DNA of 64,000 nt from Pseudoalteromonas arctica A 37-1-2 (GTDB lineage Bacteria > Pseudomonadota > Gammaproteobacteria > Enterobacterales > Alteromonadaceae). Below are positions 1 through 7,257 of the stretch, piece after piece. The stretch's first letter is position 1. Each line of letters begins with the position of its first letter. The notes beneath the pieces are model-generated. The model worked only from the letters and a program-made list of their open reading frames with translations, did no database searches and was not told the DNA's origin. The DNA lies in the NCBI RefSeq assembly GCF_000238395.3, contig NZ_CP011025.1, forward strand, positions 186,001 to 250,000, read 5' to 3'. The position numbers and the translations under genes were made by a program.

Positions 1-124
1 GGGTTCGGGTTGTGTTGTATGCGTTAATTTAATTATAACGTCTTTTTACATATGTAACGGTGAACTTTTACTGAATTTGTATTTATAACAACGTCTGTAC
101 GTATACAAAGTAAATATAGATCAT

Positions 125-152
125 AAAAAAAAGCGGCCTAGGCCGCTTTTTT
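125..152. terminator. Bidirectional rho-independent terminator
   Basis: A perfect GCGGCC/GGCCGC stem is flanked by an A-run on the left and a T-run on the right, so it can act on both strands. It lies 44 bases past the stop of the last gene of the minus-strand lysine operon and probably ends that transcript. Nothing else is recognisable in bases 1-195. Confidence 0.85.
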
Positions 153-195
153 AATGCACATTAACTATGTGCTCTCACGCAATGAGAAGGGTGAG

Positions 196-1317
196 CTAAA
201 GCTCAAATATGTTAGTAAAAAACTTATAAAGTTCGGTGCCTTGGTTAACACTCGCCGAGGCAAAGTGCAAAATGGCAATTGCATCGCAATCTAGGGTGAG
301 TGTTTGCAGTGGTTGCTCGCTTAAGTAGCGCTCCATTCGTAAAATATTAGCAATAGGCTCACCGGCTTTAATGTGTCCGCCAAGTGGGGCTATGTATTCA
401 ACCATGCCGCCAATGGGGGCGTAATAAGCAAAGTAGTCATCTAAATTACATGCATAGCGAGTGATATTAGCTGGCGTATGTGGTGCGTTTTGTAAAACAC
501 CTTTGTGATTTAAGTAACTTAAAATGCTGTTAGCATCGTTTAGTGCTTCTTTTAAGTCTATTTTTTCTTGGCTGCCTAGCTCTACAGTAAATGCTTCTAC
601 AGGTATTGATAATTCACGACCTTGCTCGCTAAGTGCATCACTCAAATGCCACCATGGGCAAAAGTTAGCTTCATCCATAGCACCGTCAAAATCACTAGGA
701 ATAAGCAATATATGCTCAATATTAAAGTAACGAGCGCTGTCGGTTGCATAATTTGGGCAGTACAAATGCTTGCTTGAAATAGGACCTGTGTGTAAATCGA
801 GTACTATATCAGCCTGATGAGCAAGCTTTTGTAAGTTAAGCGCAATGCGTTTACCCGTATTAAGTAAATAAGCAGGGCCGTTAAGCTTGCTGTCTACCTC
901 GTCAATAAGTGCCTGTTTGAAGTTACTTTTTAATGTAGCGTCGTCATACTGGGTATGATTTTGTGCAAACTGTGCCACTAAATTTTTATTGTAGTGATAC
1001 ATGCGATTCCAATTAGTGCCCGTAATCGGATCGAACCTGCCAAGGGTAAACTCGCCAGATTTTTGATTACAACCAATTGGGTTAGCATAAGGCACTAATG
1101 TAATATCGCCATTAAGATTAAGGTGTTTTAATTGCTCAAGTAGCTGAAAAATAACTGCGTTACCTTGCACTTCAGCGCCATGCATATTGGCCTGAACATA
1201 AACACTAGGCCCTGTGCCATCGCCTTTTAAACGATACACCGGAATTGTAAGCGGTAAGCCGTTTGCAACTTCCCCTACTACAATGTTCTCTTGGCTGATG
1301 TGTGTTGTATTACTCAT
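196..1317 (-). CDS. M14-family succinylglutamate desuccinylase/aspartoacylase-like zinc hydrolase
   Basis: This 373-residue protein belongs to the AstE/AspA branch of M14 metallopeptidases, which hydrolyse N-acyl amino acids. Zinc ligands are visible: H46 and E49 in NMHGAEVQGN and H176 in DLHTG. E246 in TVELGSQE fits the catalytic glutamate. The C-terminal ~100 residues look like the family's barrel-sandwich domain (GGHIKAGEP). No signal peptide is seen. It is the last gene of a lysine-riboswitch operon, five bases after the lysA-like gene. DapE, the usual succinyl-DAP desuccinylase, belongs to a different family (M20). I infer that this enzyme removes succinate from an N-succinyl intermediate of lysine synthesis. 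The family call is firm; the substrate is inference. Confidence 0.85.
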   Translation of the reverse strand: MSNTTHISQENIVVGEVANGLPLTIPVYRLKGDGTGPSVYVQANMHGAEVQGNAVIFQLLEQLKHLNLNGDITLVPYANPIGCNQKSGEFTLGRFDPITGTNWNRMYHYNKNLVAQFAQNHTQYDDATLKSNFKQALIDEVDSKLNGPAYLLNTGKRIALNLQKLAHQADIVLDLHTGPISSKHLYCPNYATDSARYFNIEHILLIPSDFDGAMDEANFCPWWHLSDALSEQGRELSIPVEAFTVELGSQEKIDLKEALNDANSILSYLNHKGVLQNAPHTPANITRYACNLDDYFAYYAPIGGMVEYIAPLGGHIKAGEPIANILRMERYLSEQPLQTLTLDCDAIAILHFASASVNQGTELYKFFTNIFEL

Positions 1318-1322
1318 GCTTA

Positions 1323-2528
1323 TTACCTTAAGTAGTGGCTGGCATTTTCGGCTTGGCGAACACAGGTAAGTTCACCATTTTGCAATGTGTACTCGGCGGC
1401 GAGCTCGTGGCATAAAAAATACGGCATACTTTCGGTAAAGCCGTAAGCACCGCATTGGCTAAACACTAGCCAGTCGTGCTCATTTAAATCGCTTGGCAGG
1501 TTATGTTCACCCAAGCAATCAAGCGCTGTACAAAGTGGGCCGTATAAAGTGACCGCTTGAGTTTTAGCACTGGATTCACGCAGTAACGCAGCAGGAAAAT
1601 CTTGGCTGGTAACAGCAGGGCGTAATAAGTGATTTATACCGCCGCTTAAAATGACTTGCTGTTGATTATAGTTTTGTTTGCGCTCTATTACTGGGTTTGC
1701 GTAATGACCACATTCGCCAACGGCATAACGACCAAGTTCCATCCATAATTCTTCTACGCCAGCATCATTTTTAATTTTAGCGAGCGCAGCTATTAAGTCA
1801 TCCCAATCAAGCGTTGCTTCATTTTGTGTATAAGGAATACCTAAGCCGCCACCTAAATCGAGAATTTTAAGGCTAATATTTAAATCGCTGGCAAGTTGGC
1901 TAAGTGGTGCAATCATTTGTGACCACAATTCGCTTAGCTTTTGCGTGCTAAGCATGTTGCCCCACTGAAAAATATGTAAGCCGTCAAACTTAAGTGCAGG
2001 GTAGTCGGTTACATTGAGTGCTTGCCACTCATCACAACCTAAACCAAATGGCGTAAGGCTGTCGCCGCCCAGTGGGTTTTTTTCACCCTCAGGCCAGCGT
2101 AATTGCACTCGCAGTAATACTTGTAACTGCGTATTTTGTAGTTGCGCTTGTTGGTTTAACCAACGTACTTGATTGAGGCTTTCGGCTACGAATATACGCA
2201 CGCCGCGCTCAATAAAGTGTTTAATTTGTTTAGGGCTTTTTGCAGGCCCTGTGTTGAGCACGCGCTGTGAGCTAATACCTTGTGCTAGCACTTGCTCAAG
2301 CTCACCTTTACTTGCTACGTCAAAATTAAAACCAGCGTTGTCTAAGCTTTGAATAATTTTAGACAGTGGATTTGCTTTTACCGCGTACCACAGTTTTACA
2401 TCGGTTTGCGCAACTAAACGTGCAAGATGCGCGTTTAGTTGATCTAGGTCGTAAACAAAAAAAGGTGTATCAAGTTGTTGTGTAATTGTATTTACAGCGG
2501 TTTTGATAGGCGTGCTCAAAAAGCTCAT
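1323..2528 (-). CDS. LysA-like fold-type III PLP decarboxylase
   Basis: This 401-residue protein is related to diaminopimelate, ornithine and carboxynorspermidine decarboxylases. K51 in YAVKANP is the PLP lysine, and DLGGGLGIPY near 224-233 is the phosphate-binding glycine loop. The active-site cysteine region reads GPLCTALD (C333, D337). Diaminopimelate decarboxylases normally have CESGD there, with a glutamate involved in recognising the D-centre of meso-DAP; here that position is threonine. The ATG shares one base with the dapD stop (TAATG), which points to translational coupling. The lysine riboswitch upstream supports a role in lysine supply. Whether the substrate is meso-DAP or another DAP derivative is open. 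Confidence 0.85.
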   Translation of the reverse strand: MSFLSTPIKTAVNTITQQLDTPFFVYDLDQLNAHLARLVAQTDVKLWYAVKANPLSKIIQSLDNAGFNFDVASKGELEQVLAQGISSQRVLNTGPAKSPKQIKHFIERGVRIFVAESLNQVRWLNQQAQLQNTQLQVLLRVQLRWPEGEKNPLGGDSLTPFGLGCDEWQALNVTDYPALKFDGLHIFQWGNMLSTQKLSELWSQMIAPLSQLASDLNISLKILDLGGGLGIPYTQNEATLDWDDLIAALAKIKNDAGVEELWMELGRYAVGECGHYANPVIERKQNYNQQQVILSGGINHLLRPAVTSQDFPAALLRESSAKTQAVTLYGPLCTALDCLGEHNLPSDLNEHDWLVFSQCGAYGFTESMPYFLCHELAAEYTLQNGELTCVRQAENASHYLR

Positions 2529-3268
2529 TATCGTAAAACCTCTTCAAGTAATAATGATGCATCGCTTTTTTCGTCGCGGTATTTAACTATTAACGCACAC
2601 GACATGCTTAGGCCTTGCTCGCGCGCCCACTCGTTTGAAGCAGGGCGAGAGCCCGGTATTACAATGGCATATTCTGGGATTGGCTCGCCTTTATCAAGTT
2701 GGCGCTCGTTTACGCAGTCGTATACCGGAATAGTTGCTGATAAACGCACGCCTGGGGCAAGTACTGCGCCTTTTTTAATAACTACACCTTCAACAATAAT
2801 ACAGCCAGCGCCAATAAAGGCGTCGTCTTCTACAACTACTGGGCTTGCACCAATTGGCTCAAGTACACCACCAAGCTGCACTGCAGCACTTAAATGTACG
2901 TTTTTACCTACTTGTGCACACGAGCCAACTAATGCGTGGCTATCTACCATTGTGCCTTCGTCGATGTATGCACCAATGTTTACATACGCTGGTGGCATAA
3001 TAATCGTGCCTTTAGCAACATAAGCACCACGGCGAACACTAGAGCCACCCGGCACCATACGTACGCCATCGTCAGTACTAAATTCTTGCGGAGCTAAGTT
3101 ATGTTTATCAACAAAACCACCTGCAAACTCAGTATTAGTGCCATTTTTGAAGGCATCCAAAATGCCTTGTTTTACTTCTACGTTAGCTTGCCATTGGCCG
3201 CTTTCGTTTTGTGATGCTGCGCGTACTGCGCCCGATTCTAAATTATTTAATAGTTCTAACCAGCTCAT
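2528..3268 (-). CDS. dapD: DapD-like tetrahydrodipicolinate N-succinyltransferase
   Basis: This enzyme should transfer succinyl from succinyl-CoA to tetrahydrodipicolinate, the acyl-blocking step of the succinylase DAP route. The 246-residue protein has a left-handed beta-helix core of hexapeptide repeats from about residue 78 to 185 (VNIGAYIDEGTMVDSHALVG, then VGSCAQVGKNVHLS), close to Escherichia coli DapD. It is shorter than the usual ~274 residues: the N-terminal helical region is reduced and the C-terminus differs. That suggests a divergent paralogue, comparable to the DapD-like TabB of tabtoxin clusters. It lies 15 bases after dapA and overlaps the decarboxylase by one base. A second canonical dapD elsewhere in the genome would be expected but is not visible here. 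Confidence 0.85.
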   Translation of the reverse strand: MSWLELLNNLESGAVRAASQNESGQWQANVEVKQGILDAFKNGTNTEFAGGFVDKHNLAPQEFSTDDGVRMVPGGSSVRRGAYVAKGTIIMPPAYVNIGAYIDEGTMVDSHALVGSCAQVGKNVHLSAAVQLGGVLEPIGASPVVVEDDAFIGAGCIIVEGVVIKKGAVLAPGVRLSATIPVYDCVNERQLDKGEPIPEYAIVIPGSRPASNEWAREQGLSMSCALIVKYRDEKSDASLLLEEVLR

Positions 3269-3283
3269 TATAAAAACCTGTAT

Positions 3284-4168
3284 TTAATGCCAAGATAAAA
3301 TGGTGTTGTTTGCAGTTGTGATGCAATCGGTTTGAGTTAACTCAAGGTGTGTTAAAGGTGGACGAAGTTGCGGGCTGCTTAAGCGACCTTGCAAATGCAT
3401 CAATACCTTTACGGGAATAGGGTTTGCGACAGCAAATAGGCTACTAATAGCGCTTGACCACTGGGCAAATAAATTAGGGTGTTGACCACTTAAGCTGCGT
3501 TTAACAAACTCATGAGTTTGTGCGGGCCATGCATTTGCAGCTACCGACACCAAACCTTTTGCGCCAGCTTGGGCAAAATAAGGCATCAGCGCATCGTCGC
3601 CACTAAAAATAGCTAAATTAGGCGCAGCTTGGCGATAAGCTTCAAACTGAGCAATGCTGCCGCTCGCTTCTTTTAACGCCCATAAATTTTTATTATTTTG
3701 TAAGTTTTGAATTGTTGCCGTTGGAATGCTAACAGCACTTCGACCCGGTACGTTATAAAGCATACACGGGTGAACACTTGCATTAAGTAGGCTTTCAAAC
3801 CAATGAGTTTGACCTATAGCGCCGGGCTTTGCATAAAGCGGTGAGCCAAGTAAAAAGCTATGAATTGGGAGTGTATTACAGTAGTTAACCCACTCAATTT
3901 GTTGCTTTAAGTTACTACCGCCCACAGCAACCATGAGTGGTACTGCTGGTTTTAGCTGGCATACGTGTTCAACAATGGCTTGTTGCTCTTTTAGCGTTAG
4001 TGCTAAACCTTCGCCCGTACTGCCAAGTAGTAAAATACCGTTATGTGCTGCTTCTTGATCGCTAACCAGTTTAGTTAACGTGTTGTAGTCAACATCGCCG
4101 TGTTGATCAAACGGCGTAACGAGCGCGGTCCACAATGAGTAGTCGTTTAAATTGAAGTTGTTGATCAT
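3284..4168 (-). CDS. dapA: DapA-like 4-hydroxy-tetrahydrodipicolinate synthase
   Basis: This enzyme condenses pyruvate with aspartate semialdehyde at the entry to the DAP/lysine branch. The 294-residue TIM-barrel protein keeps the catalytic set: GSTGEG (49-54), Y112 in SPLYAKP, Y138 and R143 in LYNVPGRS, and Schiff-base K166 in ALKEASGS. The first threonine of the usual GTTGES motif is serine. It is the first gene behind the lysine riboswitch, with about 190 nt of leader between aptamer and start codon. The start codon has only a weak, very close GAGAG upstream, which fits a translationally controlled start. Other class I pyruvate aldolases share this fold, but the riboswitch and the dapD neighbour make DapA the best call. 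Confidence 0.88.
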   Translation of the reverse strand: MINNFNLNDYSLWTALVTPFDQHGDVDYNTLTKLVSDQEAAHNGILLLGSTGEGLALTLKEQQAIVEHVCQLKPAVPLMVAVGGSNLKQQIEWVNYCNTLPIHSFLLGSPLYAKPGAIGQTHWFESLLNASVHPCMLYNVPGRSAVSIPTATIQNLQNNKNLWALKEASGSIAQFEAYRQAAPNLAIFSGDDALMPYFAQAGAKGLVSVAANAWPAQTHEFVKRSLSGQHPNLFAQWSSAISSLFAVANPIPVKVLMHLQGRLSSPQLRPPLTHLELTQTDCITTANNTILSWH

Positions 4169-4188
4169 CTCTCACGAACTTATAATTT

Positions 4189-4250
4189 GTACCAATTTTA
4201 TTAAAAACGCGATCATTTTAGCGATAACTAATTTAATGCAATTGGTATTA
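4189..4250. repeat. Short TACCAATT-ended palindrome in the lysine leader
   Basis: The ends read TACCAATTTTATTAA and TTAATGCAATTGGTA, which are about 16-base inverted arms with two mismatches. The same end motif frames palindromes at 23226-23276 and 52416-52627. This copy lies inside the dapA leader, between the lysine aptamer and the start codon, so it becomes part of the mRNA and may form a hairpin there. Confidence 0.6.
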
Positions 4251-4361
4251 TTCGAAGAGTTAAAAAGCTTTATGGAAGGAGCCGCATTAACGTCGTTCGA
4301 ACTAATAATTCGAAGAGCGAATGGGCTTAAAATAATAGGGCGCACGGCCTTAATATTTAAG

Positions 4362-4558
4362 ACCAGAAGCTCTCCACCAAACTAATAAGCTGCTTTTATA
4401 AGCAGCTATTGGTGACAGTCGCTAGGGTTCAACCTAGTCGCCCGAAATAAACACCTCGCAAAAGTGATTACTTCTCGGCGTTAATTCCCCTCACGTATGC
4501 TCACTGGAGTTTGCGCTCCTAACATACGCTACCTGAATAACGCACCTCTTCTAGCCCT
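4362..4558 (-). promoter_or_regulatory. Lysine riboswitch (L box) aptamer
   Basis: On the minus strand the segment carries the conserved lysine-aptamer blocks in order: AGAAGAGGTGCGTTATT, then GAGGGGAATTAACGCCGAG, then TTGAACCCTAGCGACTGTCA, and finally GGTGGAGAGCTTCTGG. These line up with the Escherichia coli lysC leader as I recall it (AGAAGAGGCGCGTT, GGCTGAATCCCC, TGTCACCA, GGTGGAGCACTTCTGG). The first AGAAG and last CTTCT form the P1 helix. The aptamer precedes the dapA-like gene and should reduce operon expression when lysine is abundant. I see no classical T-run terminator between aptamer and ORF, so control may be translational. A small TTCGAA inverted repeat lies at 4296-4314. Confidence 0.95.
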
Positions 4559-4750
4559 TTACACCTGTTTGTAGAGTAAAAACTTACAAACCTGTGCAAT
4601 TTAAATAGGGTAATTACGGCGATTAAAGCATTTTAGCCGTCTAGGTGTCAAGCGACTAAATGCATATTCATTCATCCATAATGGGAGTGGTTACGTATTG
4701 GGTGCTTTTCTCGTACACTAGCAATATAAGTAGTGAGGTATTTAATTAGT

Positions 4751-5446
4751 ATGGAAAAATTTAGCGATATTTATAAGCGAGCGGTAGAGCGAAAAGGCTC
4801 CGAAAAAATGCTTAAGTTATTACTTGCAAAACCGCTATCTAAAAAACAACTAAGCACGTTAAGTGACGACGATTGGCTTGAGGAATTTACTCGAAAAGTA
4901 TTTCAAAGCGGCTTTTATTGGTCAGTCATTAATAATAAGTGGCCAGGCTTTAGAGAGGTTTTTTGGGATTTTAGCGTTGATAAGTTATTAATGATGCCAC
5001 CTGATATGCTGGAACAAAAAGCAACGGATGAGCGAATTGTTCGTAACTATAAAAAAGTAAAAACAATTACCGAAAATGCTTACATGATCCACGAAATAGC
5101 AGGGGAACATGGCAGTTTTAGTCAGTTCATCGCTAATTGGCCAACAGACGATATTATTGGTTTATGGGCGTATTTAAAAAAACATGGTTCGCGTTTAGGC
5201 GGAAATACAGGACCTTATGCGCTACGAGCACTTGGTAAAGATACTTTTTTACTATCACGCGATGTAGAGAATTACTTACGTGCTCATAAAATTATAGACG
5301 GCGGCTTACAAACTAAAAAATCACTGAGTGCAGCCCAAGCTTTTTTTAATAAAATGCAAAAGCAAAGCGGCTTAAGTATGCAAGAGTTAAGTTTAATTGT
5401 TGCTTATGGCGTTGGTGACAACCGTGTTGGTATAAGCCAGCAATAA
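4751..5446 (+). CDS. DNA-3-methyladenine glycosylase I (TagI)-like protein
   Basis: This is a helix-hairpin-helix-fold base-excision glycosylase of the 3-methyladenine glycosylase I family, which removes alkylated adenine from DNA. Family features include the region around WSVINNKWPGFREVFWDF, the DERIVRNYKKVKTITENA segment (compare IIRNRLKI in TagI) and a C-terminal LGGNTGPYALRALGKDTF block. The zinc-binding cysteines and histidines of E. coli Tag are not evident, so this is a divergent subfamily. I chose the ATG at 4751 because GTGAGG sits about 10-12 bases upstream; an in-frame GTG at 4733 would add six residues but overlaps that site. selO follows 11 bases after the stop, so the two are probably co-transcribed. 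Confidence 0.75.
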   Translation: MEKFSDIYKRAVERKGSEKMLKLLLAKPLSKKQLSTLSDDDWLEEFTRKVFQSGFYWSVINNKWPGFREVFWDFSVDKLLMMPPDMLEQKATDERIVRNYKKVKTITENAYMIHEIAGEHGSFSQFIANWPTDDIIGLWAYLKKHGSRLGGNTGPYALRALGKDTFLLSRDVENYLRAHKIIDGGLQTKKSLSAAQAFFNKMQKQSGLSMQELSLIVAYGVGDNRVGISQQ

Positions 5447-5457
5447 TAGGAATTACC

Positions 5458-6867
5458 ATGAAATTAGTGCCAAGATACACAGACATTACGGAAAACTTTG
5501 CGATAGAAGATTTTCCTGCAAGTGTTGCCTCTCCTCAGTTATTGCTGTGGAACGAGAGCTTAGCAAAAGAGTTTAATATTAACGTTGCAGCTGATTTGCG
5601 TGCTAGCACTTTTAGCGGTAACGAGAAACAGGCGATTCCTGCGGTAGCACTTGGTTACTCTGGGCACCAATTTGGGCATTTTTCACCACGTTTAGGCGAT
5701 GGGCGAGCGCATTTGCTGGGCGCTATTAATGATGATAAAAACCAGTTGTGGGATATTCAATTAAAAGGCTCTGGTGCTACTCCTTACTCAAGAGGGGGAG
5801 ATGGGCGTTGTGCTCTTGGTCCTGCTATTCGTGAATACGTAATGAGCGAGGCAATGCATGCACTAGGCATTAAAACCACACGCTGCTTAGCTGTTGTTGG
5901 TAGTGGTGAAACGGTTTATCGCAATCCGCCACAAGCAGGCGCAATAGTGACTCGTTTAGCAACGAGCCATATTCGTGTTGGCTCGTTTCAATATTTAGCA
6001 ACGCAAGGCGATGTTGAAGGGCTTAAAAAATTAGCCGATTTAGCCATTGATCGACACTACCCAGAAATAACCGATACAGGATCGCAGCGTTATTTAGCAT
6101 TTTTAGGCGCTGTGATTAAAAACCAAGTTAAGCTAGTTGTGAGCTGGATGCGTGTTGGCTTTATTCACGGAGTAATGAATACCGATAATACGCTAGTAAA
6201 CGGAGAAACCATTGATTACGGCCCGTGTGCCATGATGAATAGCTTTGACTTTGATACCGTATTTAGCTCTATCGACAAACAAGGTCGGTATGCATTTGGT
6301 AATCAACCTAATATAGCTAACTGGAACTGTGCTCGCTTAGCTGAGAGTTTAATACCACTTATTAGCGATGATGACGAGCAAGCGGTTTCATTAATGACGC
6401 CATTTATTAATAGTTTTGCTGAGCAGTTTAATACTGAGTTTACGGCTATGTGGGCACAAAAACTGGGTTTAAATGAATCTTGTAATAGTAGCGGCGAGTT
6501 AATCGCAGAGTTGTTAACACTATTAAAAGATAACCAGCTCGACTACACCAATACTTTCGATGCGCTTACTGAATCCTTAAAAGAAGAAGTAGTAATACCA
6601 GAGTCGCTAATTGAATGGAGAGCTAAGTGGGTAAGCTTAACCGACGATAATAGTTATGAAGTAATGAGAGCGGCAAATCCTCGTGTAATTCCTCGTAATC
6701 ATGTGATCGAAAAAATAATTGCAGAGTATAATGCTGCAGGGGCTAGTGAGTTACTACAGCGCTTTATGAAAATAGCCAGTAACCCGTATTCTGACAGTGA
6801 AAAATTATCAGAATTTCAAGCTACGCCGATAAATGATAATGATTACCAGACTTTTTGTGGTACTTAA
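5458..6867 (+). CDS. selO: Protein adenylyltransferase SelO (YdiU)
   Basis: SelO is a pseudokinase-fold enzyme that transfers AMP from ATP to Ser/Thr/Tyr hydroxyls of target proteins and is linked to redox stress. The 469-residue protein has the family landmarks: GYSGHQFGHFSPRLGDGRA (66-84), LKGSGATPYSRGGDGR with K103, HGVMNTDN (237-244), and DYGP at 253-256 for metal binding. The C-terminus ends FCGT with an ordinary cysteine, so there is no sign of selenocysteine. The start is preceded by AGGAATTACC. It follows the Tag-like gene by 11 bases. Length is close to the ~478 residues of E. coli. Confidence 0.93.
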   Translation: MKLVPRYTDITENFAIEDFPASVASPQLLLWNESLAKEFNINVAADLRASTFSGNEKQAIPAVALGYSGHQFGHFSPRLGDGRAHLLGAINDDKNQLWDIQLKGSGATPYSRGGDGRCALGPAIREYVMSEAMHALGIKTTRCLAVVGSGETVYRNPPQAGAIVTRLATSHIRVGSFQYLATQGDVEGLKKLADLAIDRHYPEITDTGSQRYLAFLGAVIKNQVKLVVSWMRVGFIHGVMNTDNTLVNGETIDYGPCAMMNSFDFDTVFSSIDKQGRYAFGNQPNIANWNCARLAESLIPLISDDDEQAVSLMTPFINSFAEQFNTEFTAMWAQKLGLNESCNSSGELIAELLTLLKDNQLDYTNTFDALTESLKEEVVIPESLIEWRAKWVSLTDDNSYEVMRAANPRVIPRNHVIEKIIAEYNAAGASELLQRFMKIASNPYSDSEKLSEFQATPINDNDYQTFCGT

Positions 6868-7161
6868 TTGTTAGAATTTAATGTAACTACATGATTCAAA
6901 AGAGTCATTTTTCAACCAAATGTGAGCATATATGTTTGGGAATGAAAACTCTGGTGGTATTATGCGCCGAATTAAAGTGAGGCAATATTTTTGTGCATAT
7001 ACTAAGTGCATTTTATTTAATTGCCCTTACATTCCTTGCTCAATACTAATCTACAAAAACTACTATACTTATTTTTCAATAAAGTTTTAATTTCGCCTAT
7101 AGTAAGTGGATGTGTGTTGTGACTGGGCATAGAAAAAAGTTATAAACTTTATTTTTCGTTA

Positions 7162-7221
7162 AGTATTGATTAACAAAGGCTCAGTTAGTCTATATAAAAC
7201 TGATTGAGCTAGTATTGATTA
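7162..7221. repeat. Paired direct repeat with nested inverted repeat upstream of the OmpA gene
   Basis: The 390-base gap between selO and the porin gene is AT-rich and shows no ORF of note. At 7162-7172 and again at 7211-7221 the same 11 bases, AGTATTGATTA, occur. Between them are imperfect inverted arms CTCAGTTAG and CTGATTGAG around TCTATATAAAA. The arrangement lies 37-96 bases before the porin ATG and could be a promoter with paired regulator sites. That role is inference. Confidence 0.4.
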
Positions 7222-7257
7222 GCTACAATTTTAAATTGTTCAAATGGGAAGAAAACA

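Noticed and set aside
2475..3023. Plus-strand 182-residue ORF
   Set aside because: Shadow of the dapD-like gene in another frame; low-complexity serine/threonine/proline composition and no homologue recognised.
196..4168. Tabtoxin-like beta-lactam cluster
   Set aside because: dapD- and lysA-like genes occur in tabtoxin loci, but there is no beta-lactam synthetase, ligase or export gene, and the lysine riboswitch points to primary lysine supply.
4152..4385. Plus-strand 77-residue ORF upstream of the Tag-like gene
   Set aside because: It is antisense to the lysine riboswitch leader and dapA start, has no family resemblance and no ribosome site.
5458..6867. Selenocysteine at the end of SelO
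   Set aside because: The C-terminus reads FCGT with a normal cysteine codon followed by TAA; no in-frame TGA or SECIS-like signal was noticed.
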